A stretch of 64,000 nt of DNA from Pseudomonadota bacterium (GTDB lineage Bacteria > Pseudomonadota > Gammaproteobacteria > Steroidobacterales > Steroidobacteraceae), in NCBI GenBank assembly GCA_018240525.1, contig JAFEFN010000003.1, positions 434,001-498,000 on the forward strand. The letters are read 5' to 3'. Below the pieces are notes generated by a model, which was not told the origin of the DNA, made no database searches, and was given only the letters and a program-made list of their open reading frames with translations. Position 1 is the stretch's first letter. Each line of letters begins with the position of its first letter. The position numbers were made by a program, and so were the translations under genes. This document shows, piece after piece, positions 9,546 to 20,189 of the stretch.

Positions 9546-10892
9546 CTACTTGGTCACACTCGCGAGGGCGGTCGATTGTAGGTAGTGCTCCCCGGGCGCA
9601 CAAGGCGCACCCGGGCCGCCGACTTCGAGGATCTGCACCCCGGCGGTGCGCGCCAGGGTCAGCAGCTCAAGGTCCGGCAGCTCCACGGACAGCTCCATGG
9701 AGCCATCGTCGGCGGCGCTCTCGCCGCGAACCACGTGGGCTGCGTACAGCTTCGAACGCAGCGCGCCGGCGCTGGCCGGCATGCGCACGCGCGCGTGGCG
9801 GGCAAAGCGCGCCAGGCGCTCGGCGACCGCCCCCACGAGCAGATCGATCCCCAGCCCCCGCTCGGCGGAGATCCACACCGCGGTCGCGCGCCCGTGCGCA
9901 TCGCGATCGATGCGCGGGGCCTCCTGCAGGCGGTCGATCTTGTTGTAGACCAGCAGCTGGGGGATCTCTTGCGCGCCAATCTCGGCCAGCACCGTATCGA
10001 CGTGGACGATCTGCTCGTCGCGGCGCGGGTTGCTGGCGTCGACCACGTGCACCAGCAGCGTCGCCGCGCGCGCCTCGGTCAGGGTGGACTGGAAGGCAGC
10101 CACGAGCTCGTGCGGCAGCTCACGGATGAAGCCGACCGTGTCGGCGGCGACCACCGCGGTCCCGCCCGGCAGCAGCACGCGGCGCACCGTGGGATCGAGG
10201 GTGGCGAAGAGCTGGTCGGCGACGTAGGCATCGGTGCCCGTGAGCGCGCGGAACAGCGTCGACTTGCCGGCGTTGGTGTAGCCGACCAGGGCGAACGAGG
10301 GCACCGGGATCTCGGCGCGAGTCTGCCGGCCCGTCTCGCGCTGCTGCCTGATCTTCTCCAGGCGCTTGGTGAGCACGCGCACCCGCTGGCCAATGATGCG
10401 GCGGTCGCTCTCGAGCTGCGTCTCGCCGGGACCGCGCAGGCCGATACCGCCCTTCTGGCGCTCCAAATGGGTCCAGCCGCGCACCAGGCGGCTCGAGATG
10501 TGCTTCAGCTGCGCCAGTTCGACCTCGAGCTTGCCCTCGTTGCTGCGGGCACGCTGGGCGAAGATGTCAAGGATGAGGCCGTTGCGGTCGAGCACGCGGC
10601 GCTCGATGAGCTTCTCGAGGTTGCGCTCCTGGCTGGGAGAGAGCGCATGGTCGACCAGCACCACGTCGGCGCCGGACTCGTGCACCACCTGCTTGAGCTC
10701 CTCCGCCTTGCCGCTGCCCATGAAGTAACGCGGATCGGGGCGCTCGCGGCGCCCGGTCACCGTGCCCACGGGAATGGCGCCGGCGGAGACAGCCAGCTGG
10801 CGGAACTCCTGCAGGTCCTCGGGATCTACCGGCGCGCCGAAACCCAGGCGCACGAGAACCGCGCGCTCACCACTCCGGGGGCGTTCGAACAC
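9546..10892 (-). CDS. hflX: Ribosome-associated GTPase HflX
   Basis: A 448-residue GTPase that splits or rescues stalled 70S ribosomes, especially after heat stress. It has an N-terminal nucleotide-binding HflX domain with VDHALSPSQERNLEK, a helical linker (GPGETQLESDRR), then the G domain with G1 GYTNAGKST, G3 DTVGFIRELP and G4 NKID. The start is GTG with GGAAGG upstream. It lies 26 bases after hfq, the order found in most gammaproteobacteria. Confidence 0.96.
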   Translation of the reverse strand: MFERPRSGERAVLVRLGFGAPVDPEDLQEFRQLAVSAGAIPVGTVTGRRERPDPRYFMGSGKAEELKQVVHESGADVVLVDHALSPSQERNLEKLIERRVLDRNGLILDIFAQRARSNEGKLEVELAQLKHISSRLVRGWTHLERQKGGIGLRGPGETQLESDRRIIGQRVRVLTKRLEKIRQQRETGRQTRAEIPVPSFALVGYTNAGKSTLFRALTGTDAYVADQLFATLDPTVRRVLLPGGTAVVAADTVGFIRELPHELVAAFQSTLTEARAATLLVHVVDASNPRRDEQIVHVDTVLAEIGAQEIPQLLVYNKIDRLQEAPRIDRDAHGRATAVWISAERGLGIDLLVGAVAERLARFARHARVRMPASAGALRSKLYAAHVVRGESAADDGSMELSVELPDLELLTLARTAGVQILEVGGPGAPCAPGEHYLQSTALASVTK

Positions 10893-10917
10893 TCAGGCCT
10901 TCCGCGCGCACGGACAT

Positions 10918-11178
10918 TTACTCGGCAGCGCCTGCCGTTTCCGTGGCCGCATCGCCCTCCTCGCCCGCCAGGCGCACGTTGCGCGCCGGTACGACGGTGG
11001 AGATGGCGTGCTTGTAAACCATCTGGCTGACGCTGTTCTTGAGGAGCACCACGAACTGGTCAAAGGAATCGATCTGGCCCTGCAGCTTGATGCCATTGAC
11101 GAGATAGATGGACACGGGCACACGCTCCTTGCGCAGGGCGTTCAGAAACGGGTCTTGCAGGGATTGGCCTTTGGCCAT
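10918..11178 (-). CDS. hfq: RNA chaperone Hfq
   Basis: An 86-residue Sm-like hexameric RNA chaperone that pairs small RNAs with mRNAs. The Sm1 motif [20 protein letters not shown] begins at about residue 5 and the Sm2 motif [10 protein letters not shown] is at about 55-64. The distal and proximal face residues around [20 protein letters not shown] sequence are present (here VNGIKLQG). A clear AAGGAG ribosome binding site precedes the ATG. The tail after residue 66 is short and acidic. Confidence 0.97.
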   Translation of the reverse strand: MAKGQSLQDPFLNALRKERVPVSIYLVNGIKLQGQIDSFDQFVVLLKNSVSQMVYKHAISTVVPARNVRLAGEEGDAATETAGAAE

Positions 11179-11326
11179 CGTGTTCTCCTTATTTTTCGAT
11201 TTCGCGTTTTCGGCAGGACATATGGGAACGCAGCGGAACCATCCCTGTCCCCGCGCTCCAGCAAGCTAAATCTGCCCGTCAAGGTATCCAAGGCAGCGAC
11301 GCTGTCATCTTAACATGGGGTCCCGT

Positions 11327-12292
11327 TCAAAACCCAAAACCCCCCAACCATGCCTGTATGTCTTTGATCCACGACACTGGACCGCGCTGCGGGTCCAGCC
11401 AGATGCCGGCCGGTTCGCTGCGCATCCACGTCAGCTGCCGCTTGGCCAGCTGCCGCGTCGCACTGACGGCCCGCTCTGCGGCCACGTCCAAGGACACCTC
11501 GCCCGCCAGGTGCGACCACAACTGGCGGTAGCCTACCGCGCGCATGGACGGAAGCGCGGGTGTCAGGTCGCCGCGGTCGCGCAGTTGCCTCACTTCATCG
11601 AGAAAGCCCGCCGCCATCATCCCCGCGAAGCGTGCGCCGAGGCGTTGATGCAGTGCGCTGCGGTCGGCGGGGGCAAGCATCCAGTACTGCACCGCGCGGC
11701 CGGCGAGCGGGCTCACGCTGGCGCGTTGCAGCTCCGAGATGGGAACGCCCGCGGTGTAGACAACCTCGAGCGCACGCTGGATGCGCTGGCCATCGGCGGG
11801 AGCAATGCGGGCAGCCGCCTGCGGGTCGCGCCGTGCCAGCTCGGCGTGCAGCGCCGGCCAGCCCAGCTCGGCGGCACGCGCATCCAGCTCCGCCCGCACC
11901 GCGGCAGATGCCTGAGGCAGCGGAGCGAGGCCCTGCAACAACGCCCGCAGGTACAGCATGGTGCCGCCCACCAGCAGCGGCACCTTGCCGCGTGCCTCGA
12001 TGGAGGCGATCGCCGCGAGCGCCTCGCCGACGAAGCGCCCCGCCGAGTACGATTCCGCGGGGTCGCAGACATCGACCAGATGGTGCGGGATGCGCGCGCG
12101 CACGGCGCGCTCGGGCTTGGCGGTCCCGATGTCCAGACCGCGGTACACCTGGGCGGAGTCCACGCTGATGATCTCGACCGGCGCTGCCTGCGCCAGTGCC
12201 ACGGCCCAGTCGGACTTGCCGCTCCCGGTGGGCCCTGTGAGAACGAGGATCGGCCGTGCTGCCGCGCCCAGGCTTGCGCTTTCGCGCCGCAT
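11327..12292 (-). CDS. miaA: tRNA dimethylallyltransferase
   Basis: Adds a dimethylallyl group to A37 of tRNAs reading UNN codons. The P-loop GPTGSGKS is near residue 19 and the tRNA/substrate motifs DSAQVYRGLDIGTAKP and LVGGTMLYLRAL follow. I start it at the ATG at 12292, which overlaps the mutL stop codon as ATGA; the longer frame from 12367 adds 25 residues that overlap mutL and have no family character. The resulting 321 residues match the family. The mutL-miaA-hfq-hflX order is conserved in gammaproteobacteria. Confidence 0.96.
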   Translation of the reverse strand: MRRESASLGAAARPILVLTGPTGSGKSDWAVALAQAAPVEIISVDSAQVYRGLDIGTAKPERAVRARIPHHLVDVCDPAESYSAGRFVGEALAAIASIEARGKVPLLVGGTMLYLRALLQGLAPLPQASAAVRAELDARAAELGWPALHAELARRDPQAAARIAPADGQRIQRALEVVYTAGVPISELQRASVSPLAGRAVQYWMLAPADRSALHQRLGARFAGMMAAGFLDEVRQLRDRGDLTPALPSMRAVGYRQLWSHLAGEVSLDVAAERAVSATRQLAKRQLTWMRSEPAGIWLDPQRGPVSWIKDIQAWLGGFGF

Positions 12293-14067
12293 CACCGCCC
12301 CCGCAGGAACAGCGCATCCAGCTGCTGCAGGGACAGCCGCGTCCAGGTGGGCCGCCCGTGGTTGCATTGGTTGGCGCGCTCGGTGGCCTCCATCTGCCGC
12401 AGCAGCGCGTCCATCTCCGGGAGCGTCAGGCGGCGGTTGGCGTGGATGGCGCTGCGACAGGCGAGCGTGCCCAGGAACCGGTCCGCCGCGCCTTCCAGGT
12501 GGTGCGTGCGGGCATCGAGCGAGAGGTCGGCGACCAGGGCCGCCACCACCGTCCGGATCTCGCGCGGGTTGAGCACCGCCGGGACCCGGCGCAGCGCCAG
12601 CTGCGCCGGCCCCAGCGCAGCCACCTCAAACCCGGCCGCCGCCCAGCTGCCCTCGTCCTCGAGGATCGCGGCCAGCTCGTGCGGCTTGACTTCGATCACG
12701 ATCGGCTCGAGCAGCTGCTGGGAGGCCACGCCTGCCCCGTCGCGCTCGGCCTTGAACTTCTCGTAGAGCACGCGCTCGTGCGCGGCATGCATGTCCACGA
12801 GCACCAGGCCCTGCGCGCTCTGCGCGAGGATGTAGGCGCCGTGCAGTTGCGCCAGCGCGGTGCCGAGGGGTTGCCCCTCCTCGGCCAGCGCCTGCGGCGG
12901 CGCCTCGGCCGGCTGCTCGGCCACCGCCGCTGCGAGTGCCCACGGGTCCCGGGCGGGGCTGTACAGCGGCAGCGCACCGGCGTGCGCGGACTGCGGCCAG
13001 GCGGGCCGTGCCGTTGGGGGGCGGTCGGCCTCGGACGCACCCTGCAGCGCCGCCGGCGCATGGCCCTCGGGACGGGTGCCGGCGAGCACGCGCTCGATGG
13101 CGCGGAACACGAACTCGTGGATCTGCCGGCTGTCGCGGAAGCGCACTTCCAGTTTCTGCGGATGCGCGTTCACGTCCACGAGCGTGGGATCGAGCGTCAG
13201 GTACAGGACATACGAGGGATGGCGGCCGCCATAGAGGACGTCGCGGTAGGCGACGCGTGCTGCGTTCATCAGCAGCCGGTCGCGCACGCTGCGCCCGTTG
13301 ACGAACCAGTACTGCTGATCCGCGCTGCCGCGCGAGCGGGTGGGCAGCCCGACCCAACCGGAGACCAGTACGGGTCCCGCGGCGTGGCGCAGTGCCAGTG
13401 CATGCGCGGGGAAGTCCGTGCCCAGCACCTGGCCGACGCGGGCGATCTCCCCGTCCGTAGTCTCCACCGCAGGGGCCTCCAGGAGCACCCGCCCGCCGTG
13501 GCGCAGCCGAAAGCGCACGTCGAAGCGCGACAGCGCCACGCGCTCGACCAGGCGCGCGATGTGGGCGAGCTCGGTGACATCGGAGCGCACGAACTTGCGC
13601 CGCGCCGGCACGTTGTAGAACAGGTCGCGCACCTCGACGGTGGTGCCGGCCGGGTGCGCCGCCGGGCGCACCACGCCCAGGGCACCGCCCTCGCAGCTGA
13701 CCTCCGCACCCTGCGCCGTCCCTGCCGCGCACGTGAGGATGCGCAGCCTCGAGACCGAGGCGATGGAGGGCAGCGCCTCGCCGCGAAAGCCGAGCGTGCT
13801 CACCGCCTCCAGGTCCTCGAGCGAGGCGATCTTGCTGGTCGCGTGGCGGTGCAGTGCCAGGGGAAGTTCCGCGGCACCGATGCCGCAGCCGTCATCGCGG
13901 ATGCGGATGAGGCCGACCCCGCCGCGCTCGATGTCGATCTCGATGCGCGTCGCACCCGAGTCGAGCGCGTTCTCCAGCAGCTCCTTCACCACGGATGCCG
14001 GGCGCTCGATCACCTCGCCGGCGGCGATCTGGTCGACGAGTTCGCCGGAGAGGACGCGGATAGTCAT
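12292..14067 (-). CDS. mutL: DNA mismatch repair protein MutL
   Basis: A 591-residue mismatch-repair ATPase linking MutS recognition to strand incision. The GHKL ATPase motifs are present: KELLENALDSGAT (motif I, Asn binding Mg), DDGCGIGAAELP and TLGFRGEALPSI (II), and the GTTVEVRDLFYNVPARRKF block. A linker rich in Ala/Pro (about 340-395) separates the C-terminal dimerisation domain. No DQHAxxER endonuclease motif is seen: the matching segment is VDMHAAHERVLYEKFK, so the exact catalytic sequence of endonuclease-type MutL is altered. Whether it incises DNA is unresolved. Confidence 0.95.
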   Translation of the reverse strand: MTIRVLSGELVDQIAAGEVIERPASVVKELLENALDSGATRIEIDIERGGVGLIRIRDDGCGIGAAELPLALHRHATSKIASLEDLEAVSTLGFRGEALPSIASVSRLRILTCAAGTAQGAEVSCEGGALGVVRPAAHPAGTTVEVRDLFYNVPARRKFVRSDVTELAHIARLVERVALSRFDVRFRLRHGGRVLLEAPAVETTDGEIARVGQVLGTDFPAHALALRHAAGPVLVSGWVGLPTRSRGSADQQYWFVNGRSVRDRLLMNAARVAYRDVLYGGRHPSYVLYLTLDPTLVDVNAHPQKLEVRFRDSRQIHEFVFRAIERVLAGTRPEGHAPAALQGASEADRPPTARPAWPQSAHAGALPLYSPARDPWALAAAVAEQPAEAPPQALAEEGQPLGTALAQLHGAYILAQSAQGLVLVDMHAAHERVLYEKFKAERDGAGVASQQLLEPIVIEVKPHELAAILEDEGSWAAAGFEVAALGPAQLALRRVPAVLNPREIRTVVAALVADLSLDARTHHLEGAADRFLGTLACRSAIHANRRLTLPEMDALLRQMEATERANQCNHGRPTWTRLSLQQLDALFLRGR

Positions 14068-14115
14068 GCTGTGCGGAAGTGTACACAGCGGCGGCGCCGG
14101 GCGGCGCGTGGCGGC

Positions 14116-15345
14116 TCAGCGCGTGCCGGAGACGGATTCTTCGGCCGCGTTGGCCAGGGTGTTGCGGCGCTCCTGCTTGAAGCGCGTGCCGTCGGGGGGG
14201 TTGAGGACGAAGAAGCTGCGCACCCCGCTGGCGATGGCATCGGCCAGGCGCTGCTGCTGGCTCGCCGTGCGCAGGCGCCGCTCCTCGGCCGGGTTGGAAA
14301 TGTAGGCGGTCTCGACCAGCATCGAGGGAATGTCCGGGGACTTGAGCACGACGAAGCCGGCGTGCTGGACCTGGGCCTTGCGCACCTCGCCGACGCTCTC
14401 GAGCGCGCCGACGACGCGCTCGGCCGCGCTGGCACTCACCCCGATGATCTCCGACTGCGTGGCGTCGAGCAGCACCGGGGCGAGCGCCCCCTTGTCATCC
14501 AGCCGCACCCCGCCCATGAGGTCGGCGGCGTTCTCGCGCTCGGCCAGCCAGCGCGCCGCCTCGCTTGAGGCGCCGTGCACGGAGAGCACGTACACCGAGG
14601 CGCCGGAAACGCTGTGGTCGGCGATGGAGTCGGCGTGCACGGAGACGAACATGTCCGCACGGGCCACGCGCGCGCGGTGGATGCGGTCGCGCAGTTCGAG
14701 GAATTCGTCGCGGTCGCGGGTGAGCACTGCGCGCATGCCAGGCTCGGAGTTGATGCGCTCGGCCAGTGCCTGTGCGATGGCGAGCGTCACGTCCTTCTCG
14801 CGCGTGCCGTTCGGCCCGATGGCACCCGGGTCCTGGCCGCCGTGGCCAGCATCGACGGCGATGATGACGTCACGGCCACCCTCGCTCGGGGCGTGCGCGG
14901 CGGCGATGCTCTGCGGCGCGGCATCGGCCCGCGCGACGACCGCCGACGGTGCGGCGGGCTCGGCCGGCACTGAGCCCAAGTCCACCAGCAGCTGGCGCCC
15001 GGACCAGGTGCTCTTGGGAACCAGGGGCGCCTTCAGTTGCAGCACGATCCGCAGCGTGCCGCCGGGCTGGCTGCCGAAACGCACCGAGCTGATGGCGCCG
15101 GTGCCTGCCGGGGCATGCAGGCCGCTCGCGCGATGGGTGTTGCGCAAGTCGATGACCACCCGGTCGGGGTGCGAGAGCGCGAAGATTCTCTGCGGTGCCT
15201 TGTCCGAGAGGTCGAGCGCGACCTGGGCCGAATCCGGACTGGACGAGAGGTGCAGGCCGCGCAGTTCGGCCGCGGACAGGGGCGAGGCCAGCCCCGCACT
15301 CACCAGGGCCACCGCGAACGTATGACAAAAAACCTTGAGTTTCAT
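14116..15345 (-). CDS. N-acetylmuramoyl-L-alanine amidase with AMIN domain (AmiC-like)
   Basis: Periplasmic zinc amidase that cleaves the stem peptide from muramic acid, needed for daughter-cell separation. A signal peptide of about 25 residues ends in SPLSAAE. An AMIN domain (about 27-135, peptidoglycan/septum targeting) precedes the Amidase_3 catalytic domain, which has AVDAGHGGQDPGAIG (zinc His), TRDRDEFLELRDR and SVHADS. The last part, VLKSPDIPSMLVETAYISNP, carries the catalytic Glu. The 409-residue length fits AmiC/AmiB. It lies between tsaE and mutL, as usual in gammaproteobacteria. Confidence 0.93.
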   Translation of the reverse strand: MKLKVFCHTFAVALVSAGLASPLSAAELRGLHLSSSPDSAQVALDLSDKAPQRIFALSHPDRVVIDLRNTHRASGLHAPAGTGAISSVRFGSQPGGTLRIVLQLKAPLVPKSTWSGRQLLVDLGSVPAEPAAPSAVVARADAAPQSIAAAHAPSEGGRDVIIAVDAGHGGQDPGAIGPNGTREKDVTLAIAQALAERINSEPGMRAVLTRDRDEFLELRDRIHRARVARADMFVSVHADSIADHSVSGASVYVLSVHGASSEAARWLAERENAADLMGGVRLDDKGALAPVLLDATQSEIIGVSASAAERVVGALESVGEVRKAQVQHAGFVVLKSPDIPSMLVETAYISNPAEERRLRTASQQQRLADAIASGVRSFFVLNPPDGTRFKQERRNTLANAAEESVSGTR

Positions 15346-15435
15346 GAAGTTCGCAGCACTTCCTTGGCTGCAATCTACGAGCTTACGCGCCTTTTATCAA
15401 GACGCATGCTGCGGTGCACCCCGGGCGAGCGCTGC

Positions 15436-15900
15436 CTAAGGCACCGCCAGGCGCGACAACCACGCCTCGCCGAGCCGCGAATTCGCGTCCACGGCGATGA
15501 CATGACCCACATCGCGCACGATGAACTTCAGGCTGAGATCCGCCTCGGGCAGGCGCCCGCCGGCGCGTTCCGGCCACTCCACCAGCCAGACGTAGCCGTC
15601 CTGCGCGTAGTCGCGCAGTCCGAGGGTCTCCAGTTCCTCCGGGTCCCGCAGACGGTACAGATCGGCGTGCACGACGGTCGAGCCACCGGTCGGGTACAGC
15701 TCGGTGAGCGTATAGCTCGGGCTGCGCACGTCGGCCTTGATGCCGCGCGCGCCGAGGAAGCCCCGGGCGAGGGTCGTCTTGCCTGCGCCCAGTTCGCCGG
15801 CGAGATAGATCACCGCCAGTGCGTCGCCCTCGGGCTGCGCCCGGGCGATTGCCGCACCGAAGTCCTCGGTGTCCTCCGCGGAGCGGGAGAAGTGGCGCAT
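15436..15900 (-). CDS. tsaE: tRNA threonylcarbamoyladenosine biosynthesis ATPase TsaE
   Basis: A 154-residue ATPase that works with TsaB/TsaD in making t6A37 on ANN-decoding tRNAs. Walker A is LAGELGAGKTT (about residues 33-43). The conserved SPSYTLTELYP and VHADLYRLRDPEELETLGLRDY blocks, and the WLVEWPERAGG motif with the active-site Trp, are all present. It is nine bases downstream of nnr, as in many gammaproteobacteria where the pair precedes amiB/C. Confidence 0.96.
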   Translation of the reverse strand: MRHFSRSAEDTEDFGAAIARAQPEGDALAVIYLAGELGAGKTTLARGFLGARGIKADVRSPSYTLTELYPTGGSTVVHADLYRLRDPEELETLGLRDYAQDGYVWLVEWPERAGGRLPEADLSLKFIVRDVGHVIAVDANSRLGEAWLSRLAVP

Positions 15901-15909
15901 GGGGCTCTC

Positions 15910-17394
15910 CTAGAGATTGATGCACACGTGCAGTTCACGCGTGAGATCGCTGGCCAGCACGCCACGTTCGCCGGCGCGCGCCGCCGCATCCCCGGCCATC
16001 GCGTGCACCAGGACGCCGACGCGCGCGGCAGCCCAGGGATCGTGACACTGGGCGAGGATGCCGGCGATCGCGCCGGTGAGCACATCTCCGGTGCCGGCGG
16101 TGGCCATGCCGGGATTGCCACGCTCGCATACCCCCGGGGTGCGCCCGCGCGAGCCGACCAGCGTGCCCGCGCCCTTGAGCACCACGGTACCGTGATAGCG
16201 CTGGACCAGCTGGTCGAGCGCTGCGACCCGGTCCTGCTGCACCTGCTGCGCGGTCACACCCAGGAGACGCCCGGCCTCGCCCGGGTGCGGGGTGAGGATC
16301 CAGTCCTCGCGCGGCGCCACCCCACCCTGTTCTGCCAGTAGGTTGAGGGCATCCGCATCGACGACCACCGGCTTGCCACTGTCGAGCACCGCCGCCAGCG
16401 CGGCGCGCGCCCAGGCGCTGCGTCCAAGCCCCGGGCCGACCGCGATGACATCCGCACGACCCATGGCCTCGTGTAGCCCCTCCACGTCCGTGAAGCCGGC
16501 ACAAATCAGCTCCGGCCGGCCGCTGGCGATCGCCGCGACATTCTCCGGGGAGACCGCGACCGTGGTCAGCCCGGCGCCGGCCCGCAGGCAGGCCTCGCCC
16601 GCGAGGCGCGCGGCGCCGGGCATGCCGGGGCCCCCGCCGACGATCAGCACGCGTCCGAAGTCGCCCTTGTTGGATGAACGGGGGCGCCGCGGCAGCGCCT
16701 CGCGTATCTCGCTCTCCACGATGCGGGTCAGGCGCGGCACCGGCTGCGCCGATGGCGGCGGCGAGACCTCCAGGTCGTCGTAGAAAATCGTGCCGGCAAA
16801 CTCCGGGCCGTCGCCGACGAAGAGCCCGGTCTTCAGCCCCACGAAGGTCACCGTCGCCTCGGCGCGGATCGCCTCCTCTCCGAGCACCGTGCCCGCATCC
16901 CCGTCCAGTCCGGAAGGGATGTCGAGCGCAAATACCGGCCGGCCGCTGTGGTTGATGGCCCGGATCACCGAGACCAGATCCGGGCGCACCGGGCCGCGCA
17001 GCCCCGTTCCCAACACGGCATCGACGATCAGGTCGCCGGCGCACAGTTGTGCGGCATCGAAGCCGTGTACCGCATTGCCGCCGCCGGTGAAGTCATCGTA
17101 GGCCTGCCGCGCGTCCCCGCGCAGCTGCGCCGGTGGCGCCGCGGCGAGCACGGTGACGGTCAGGCCCGCGGCCTGGGCGAAGCGGGCCAGCACGTAACCA
17201 TCACCGCCGTTGTTGCCGCCGCCGCAGACGATGACGATGCGGTGCGACATCGGCCAGCGCGTGCGCAGGTAGCGCAGGGCGGCCTCGCCGGCGCGCTTCA
17301 TCAGGGTATAACCGGAGACGCCCATGCTTTGGATGGCGTGCGCGTCCAGCTCGCGCACCTGGGCGGTGGAGTACAGTGCGATGGGCAGCGGCAT
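15910..17394 (-). CDS. nnr: Bifunctional NAD(P)H-hydrate epimerase/dehydratase
   Basis: Repairs hydrated NADH and NADPH. The N-terminal half (about 1-215) is the NnrE epimerase (YjeF_N), with CGGGNNGGDGYVLAR and DAVLGTGLRGPVR. The C-terminal half (about 225-494) is the NnrD ADP-dependent dehydratase, with NKGDFGRVLIVGGGPGMPGA and AGTGDVLTGAIAG. The 494-residue fused form is normal for proteobacteria. It is divergent from queG, whose start is only 32 bases away, so the two promoters must lie back to back. Confidence 0.95.
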   Translation of the reverse strand: MPLPIALYSTAQVRELDAHAIQSMGVSGYTLMKRAGEAALRYLRTRWPMSHRIVIVCGGGNNGGDGYVLARFAQAAGLTVTVLAAAPPAQLRGDARQAYDDFTGGGNAVHGFDAAQLCAGDLIVDAVLGTGLRGPVRPDLVSVIRAINHSGRPVFALDIPSGLDGDAGTVLGEEAIRAEATVTFVGLKTGLFVGDGPEFAGTIFYDDLEVSPPPSAQPVPRLTRIVESEIREALPRRPRSSNKGDFGRVLIVGGGPGMPGAARLAGEACLRAGAGLTTVAVSPENVAAIASGRPELICAGFTDVEGLHEAMGRADVIAVGPGLGRSAWARAALAAVLDSGKPVVVDADALNLLAEQGGVAPREDWILTPHPGEAGRLLGVTAQQVQQDRVAALDQLVQRYHGTVVLKGAGTLVGSRGRTPGVCERGNPGMATAGTGDVLTGAIAGILAQCHDPWAAARVGVLVHAMAGDAAARAGERGVLASDLTRELHVCINL

Positions 17395-17402
17395 GGCCTC
17401 AG

Positions 17403-17408
17403 TATACT
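17403..17408 (+). promoter_or_regulatory. Possible -10 element for queG
   Basis: TATACT lies 18 bases before the queG ATG in the 32-base gap to the divergent nnr gene, so a transcript from it would have a leader of only about a dozen bases. No convincing -35 hexamer is seen at 16-18 bp upstream, which lies inside nnr. Confidence 0.35.
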
Positions 17409-17426
17409 GCCCGGCGCGGACCCATC

Positions 17427-18496
<1,070 letters not shown>

Positions 18497-18500
<4 letters not shown>

Positions 18501-19345
18501 GAGCGCTCTATCCGGATGTTGTCGATGAGCCGGGTGTTGCGCAACCGCACGGCCACCAGCACCACCAGGCCCCCCGCAGGACCGGGTGAGCCCAGGTCCG
18601 CAGCCTGGCGCACAGCGTAGTAGTCCACCCGGAATCCGGCGGCCTCCAGCTCCTTGAAGCCGGCGCGCTCGATGCTGGCGTAGTCGCAGTCCCCGGCGCG
18701 CAGGCGCTGCGCCCCGGCCTGCAGTGACTGGTAGATGCGCGGCGCCAGCGCGCGCTCCTGCGCATTCAGGTACTGGTTGCGCGAACTCTTGGCGAAGCCG
18801 TCCGCCTCGCGCACGGTGGGGGCGGCGATGATCTGCACGGGCATGCACAGGTCCGCGACCATGCGGCGGATGATGGTGAGCTGCTGGAAATCCTTCTCGC
18901 CGAAGACGGCAATGTCGGGCTCGACGATGTGGAAAAGCTTGGTGACGATCGTAGCGACGCCTTCGAAGTGCCCCGGGCGCACCTCCCCGTCGAGGATCCG
19001 TGACAGGCCCGGGACCTCGACGCGCGTGGCGCGCTCCGGGCCGTTCGGGTAGATCTCCGCCACCGTCGGCATGAACATCAGGTCGCAGCCCGCAGCCGCC
19101 AGCATGCGCTCGTCGTCTGTCGGGGTACGCGGGTAGTGGGCGAAGTCCTCGTTCGGCCCGAACTGCATCGGGTTCACGAAGATGCTGGCCACGAAGCGGT
19201 CGCCGTGGCGCCGCGCCGCCTCGATCAGGCTGACATGGCCGGCGTGCAGATTGCCCATCGTCGGCACGAAGGCGACCCGGTGGCCGGCCTTGTGCCAGGC
19301 GCGCACCCTCTCGCGCACGGCGGCAATCGTGGCTACGGTCTCCAC
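18497..19345 (-). CDS. panC: Pantothenate synthetase
   Basis: ATP-dependent condensation of pantoate and beta-alanine to pantothenate for coenzyme A synthesis. The nucleotidyltransferase HIGH-like block is PTMGNLHAGHVSLIEAAR (about residues 27-44), followed by FVNPMQFGPNEDF and the YPRTPTDDE loop. Further motifs are FGEKDFQQL and SSRNQYL. The protein of 282 residues is normal. It starts with GTG, immediately after the panB stop. Confidence 0.96.
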
Positions 19346-20173
19346 CTAGAAGCAGTGCTCGGGGGCGGGGTATTCGCCCGACTTCACCGCGCGCACGTAT
19401 GCCTGGACGGCCTCGAGGTTGTTGTGCGCCGCTCCTTCGAGGAAGTTGCGGACGAAGCGCGGCTTGCGCCCGGTGGTGATGTCGAGCATGTCGTAGAGGA
19501 CCAGGATCTGGCCGTCGGTGTCGGGGCCCGCGCCGATGCCGATGACCGGCACCTGCAGCGCCTCGGTGATCATCTTGCCGAGCGCGGCGGGGATGCACTC
19601 GAGCAGCACCAGGTCAGCGCCGGCTGCCTCCAGCTGCTGGGCCTCCTTCAGGAGCCGCTGCGCGGTGTCCTGCTCACGACCCTGGACCCGGAAGCCACCG
19701 GTCTTGTGGACCGACTGGGGCTTGAGGCCCACGTGGGCACACACGGCGATGTCGTGTCCGGTCAGGAACTCGACGATCTCGGTCTGCTTCCCGCCGCTCT
19801 CCAGCTTGACCATCTGGGCACCGCCCTCCTGCATCAGACGCACCGAGTGCGCGAGCGCCAGGTCCTTGGAGGGATAGCTCATGAACGGCAGGTCGGTGAT
19901 CTGGAACGGCCGGTGCAGGCCACGAGCCACGGTGGCGCTGTGGTACACCATCTGGTCCATGGTGACCGGCACGGTGGTGTCGTGACCCTGGATCACCATA
20001 CCCATGGAGTCACCCACCAGCACGACGTCAACATCGGCCTGGTCCAGCAGCACCGCGAAACTGGCGTCGTAGCAGGTCAGGCACGCGATTTTCTCGCGCT
20101 CGGCCTTCATGCGCGCCAGCGTCGACAGGGTGACCGGCGGCCTGCTCACGTCCCGTTGCAGGTGCGTGTACAT
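19346..20173 (-). CDS. panB: 3-methyl-2-oxobutanoate hydroxymethyltransferase
   Basis: Forms ketopantoate from alpha-ketoisovalerate and methylene-tetrahydrofolate, the first step towards pantothenate. Metal and substrate motifs are CYDASFAVLLDQADVD, VGDSMGMVIQGHDTTVPVT and HVGLKPQSVHKTGGFRVQGR. The 275-residue length is standard. It shares an operon with panC, and with folK upstream the pathway also touches folate supply. Confidence 0.96.
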   Translation of the reverse strand: MYTHLQRDVSRPPVTLSTLARMKAEREKIACLTCYDASFAVLLDQADVDVVLVGDSMGMVIQGHDTTVPVTMDQMVYHSATVARGLHRPFQITDLPFMSYPSKDLALAHSVRLMQEGGAQMVKLESGGKQTEIVEFLTGHDIAVCAHVGLKPQSVHKTGGFRVQGREQDTAQRLLKEAQQLEAAGADLVLLECIPAALGKMITEALQVPVIGIGAGPDTDGQILVLYDMLDITTGRKPRFVRNFLEGAAHNNLEAVQAYVRAVKSGEYPAPEHCF

Positions 20174-20189
20174 AGGCGTTGGAGTGTAG

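Noticed and set aside
12256..14568. Long open frame (770 codons) on the plus strand opposite mutL and miaA
   Set aside because: It is antisense to recognised genes, rich in Arg/Gly/Ala/His as GC-rich shadows are, and contains no family motif.
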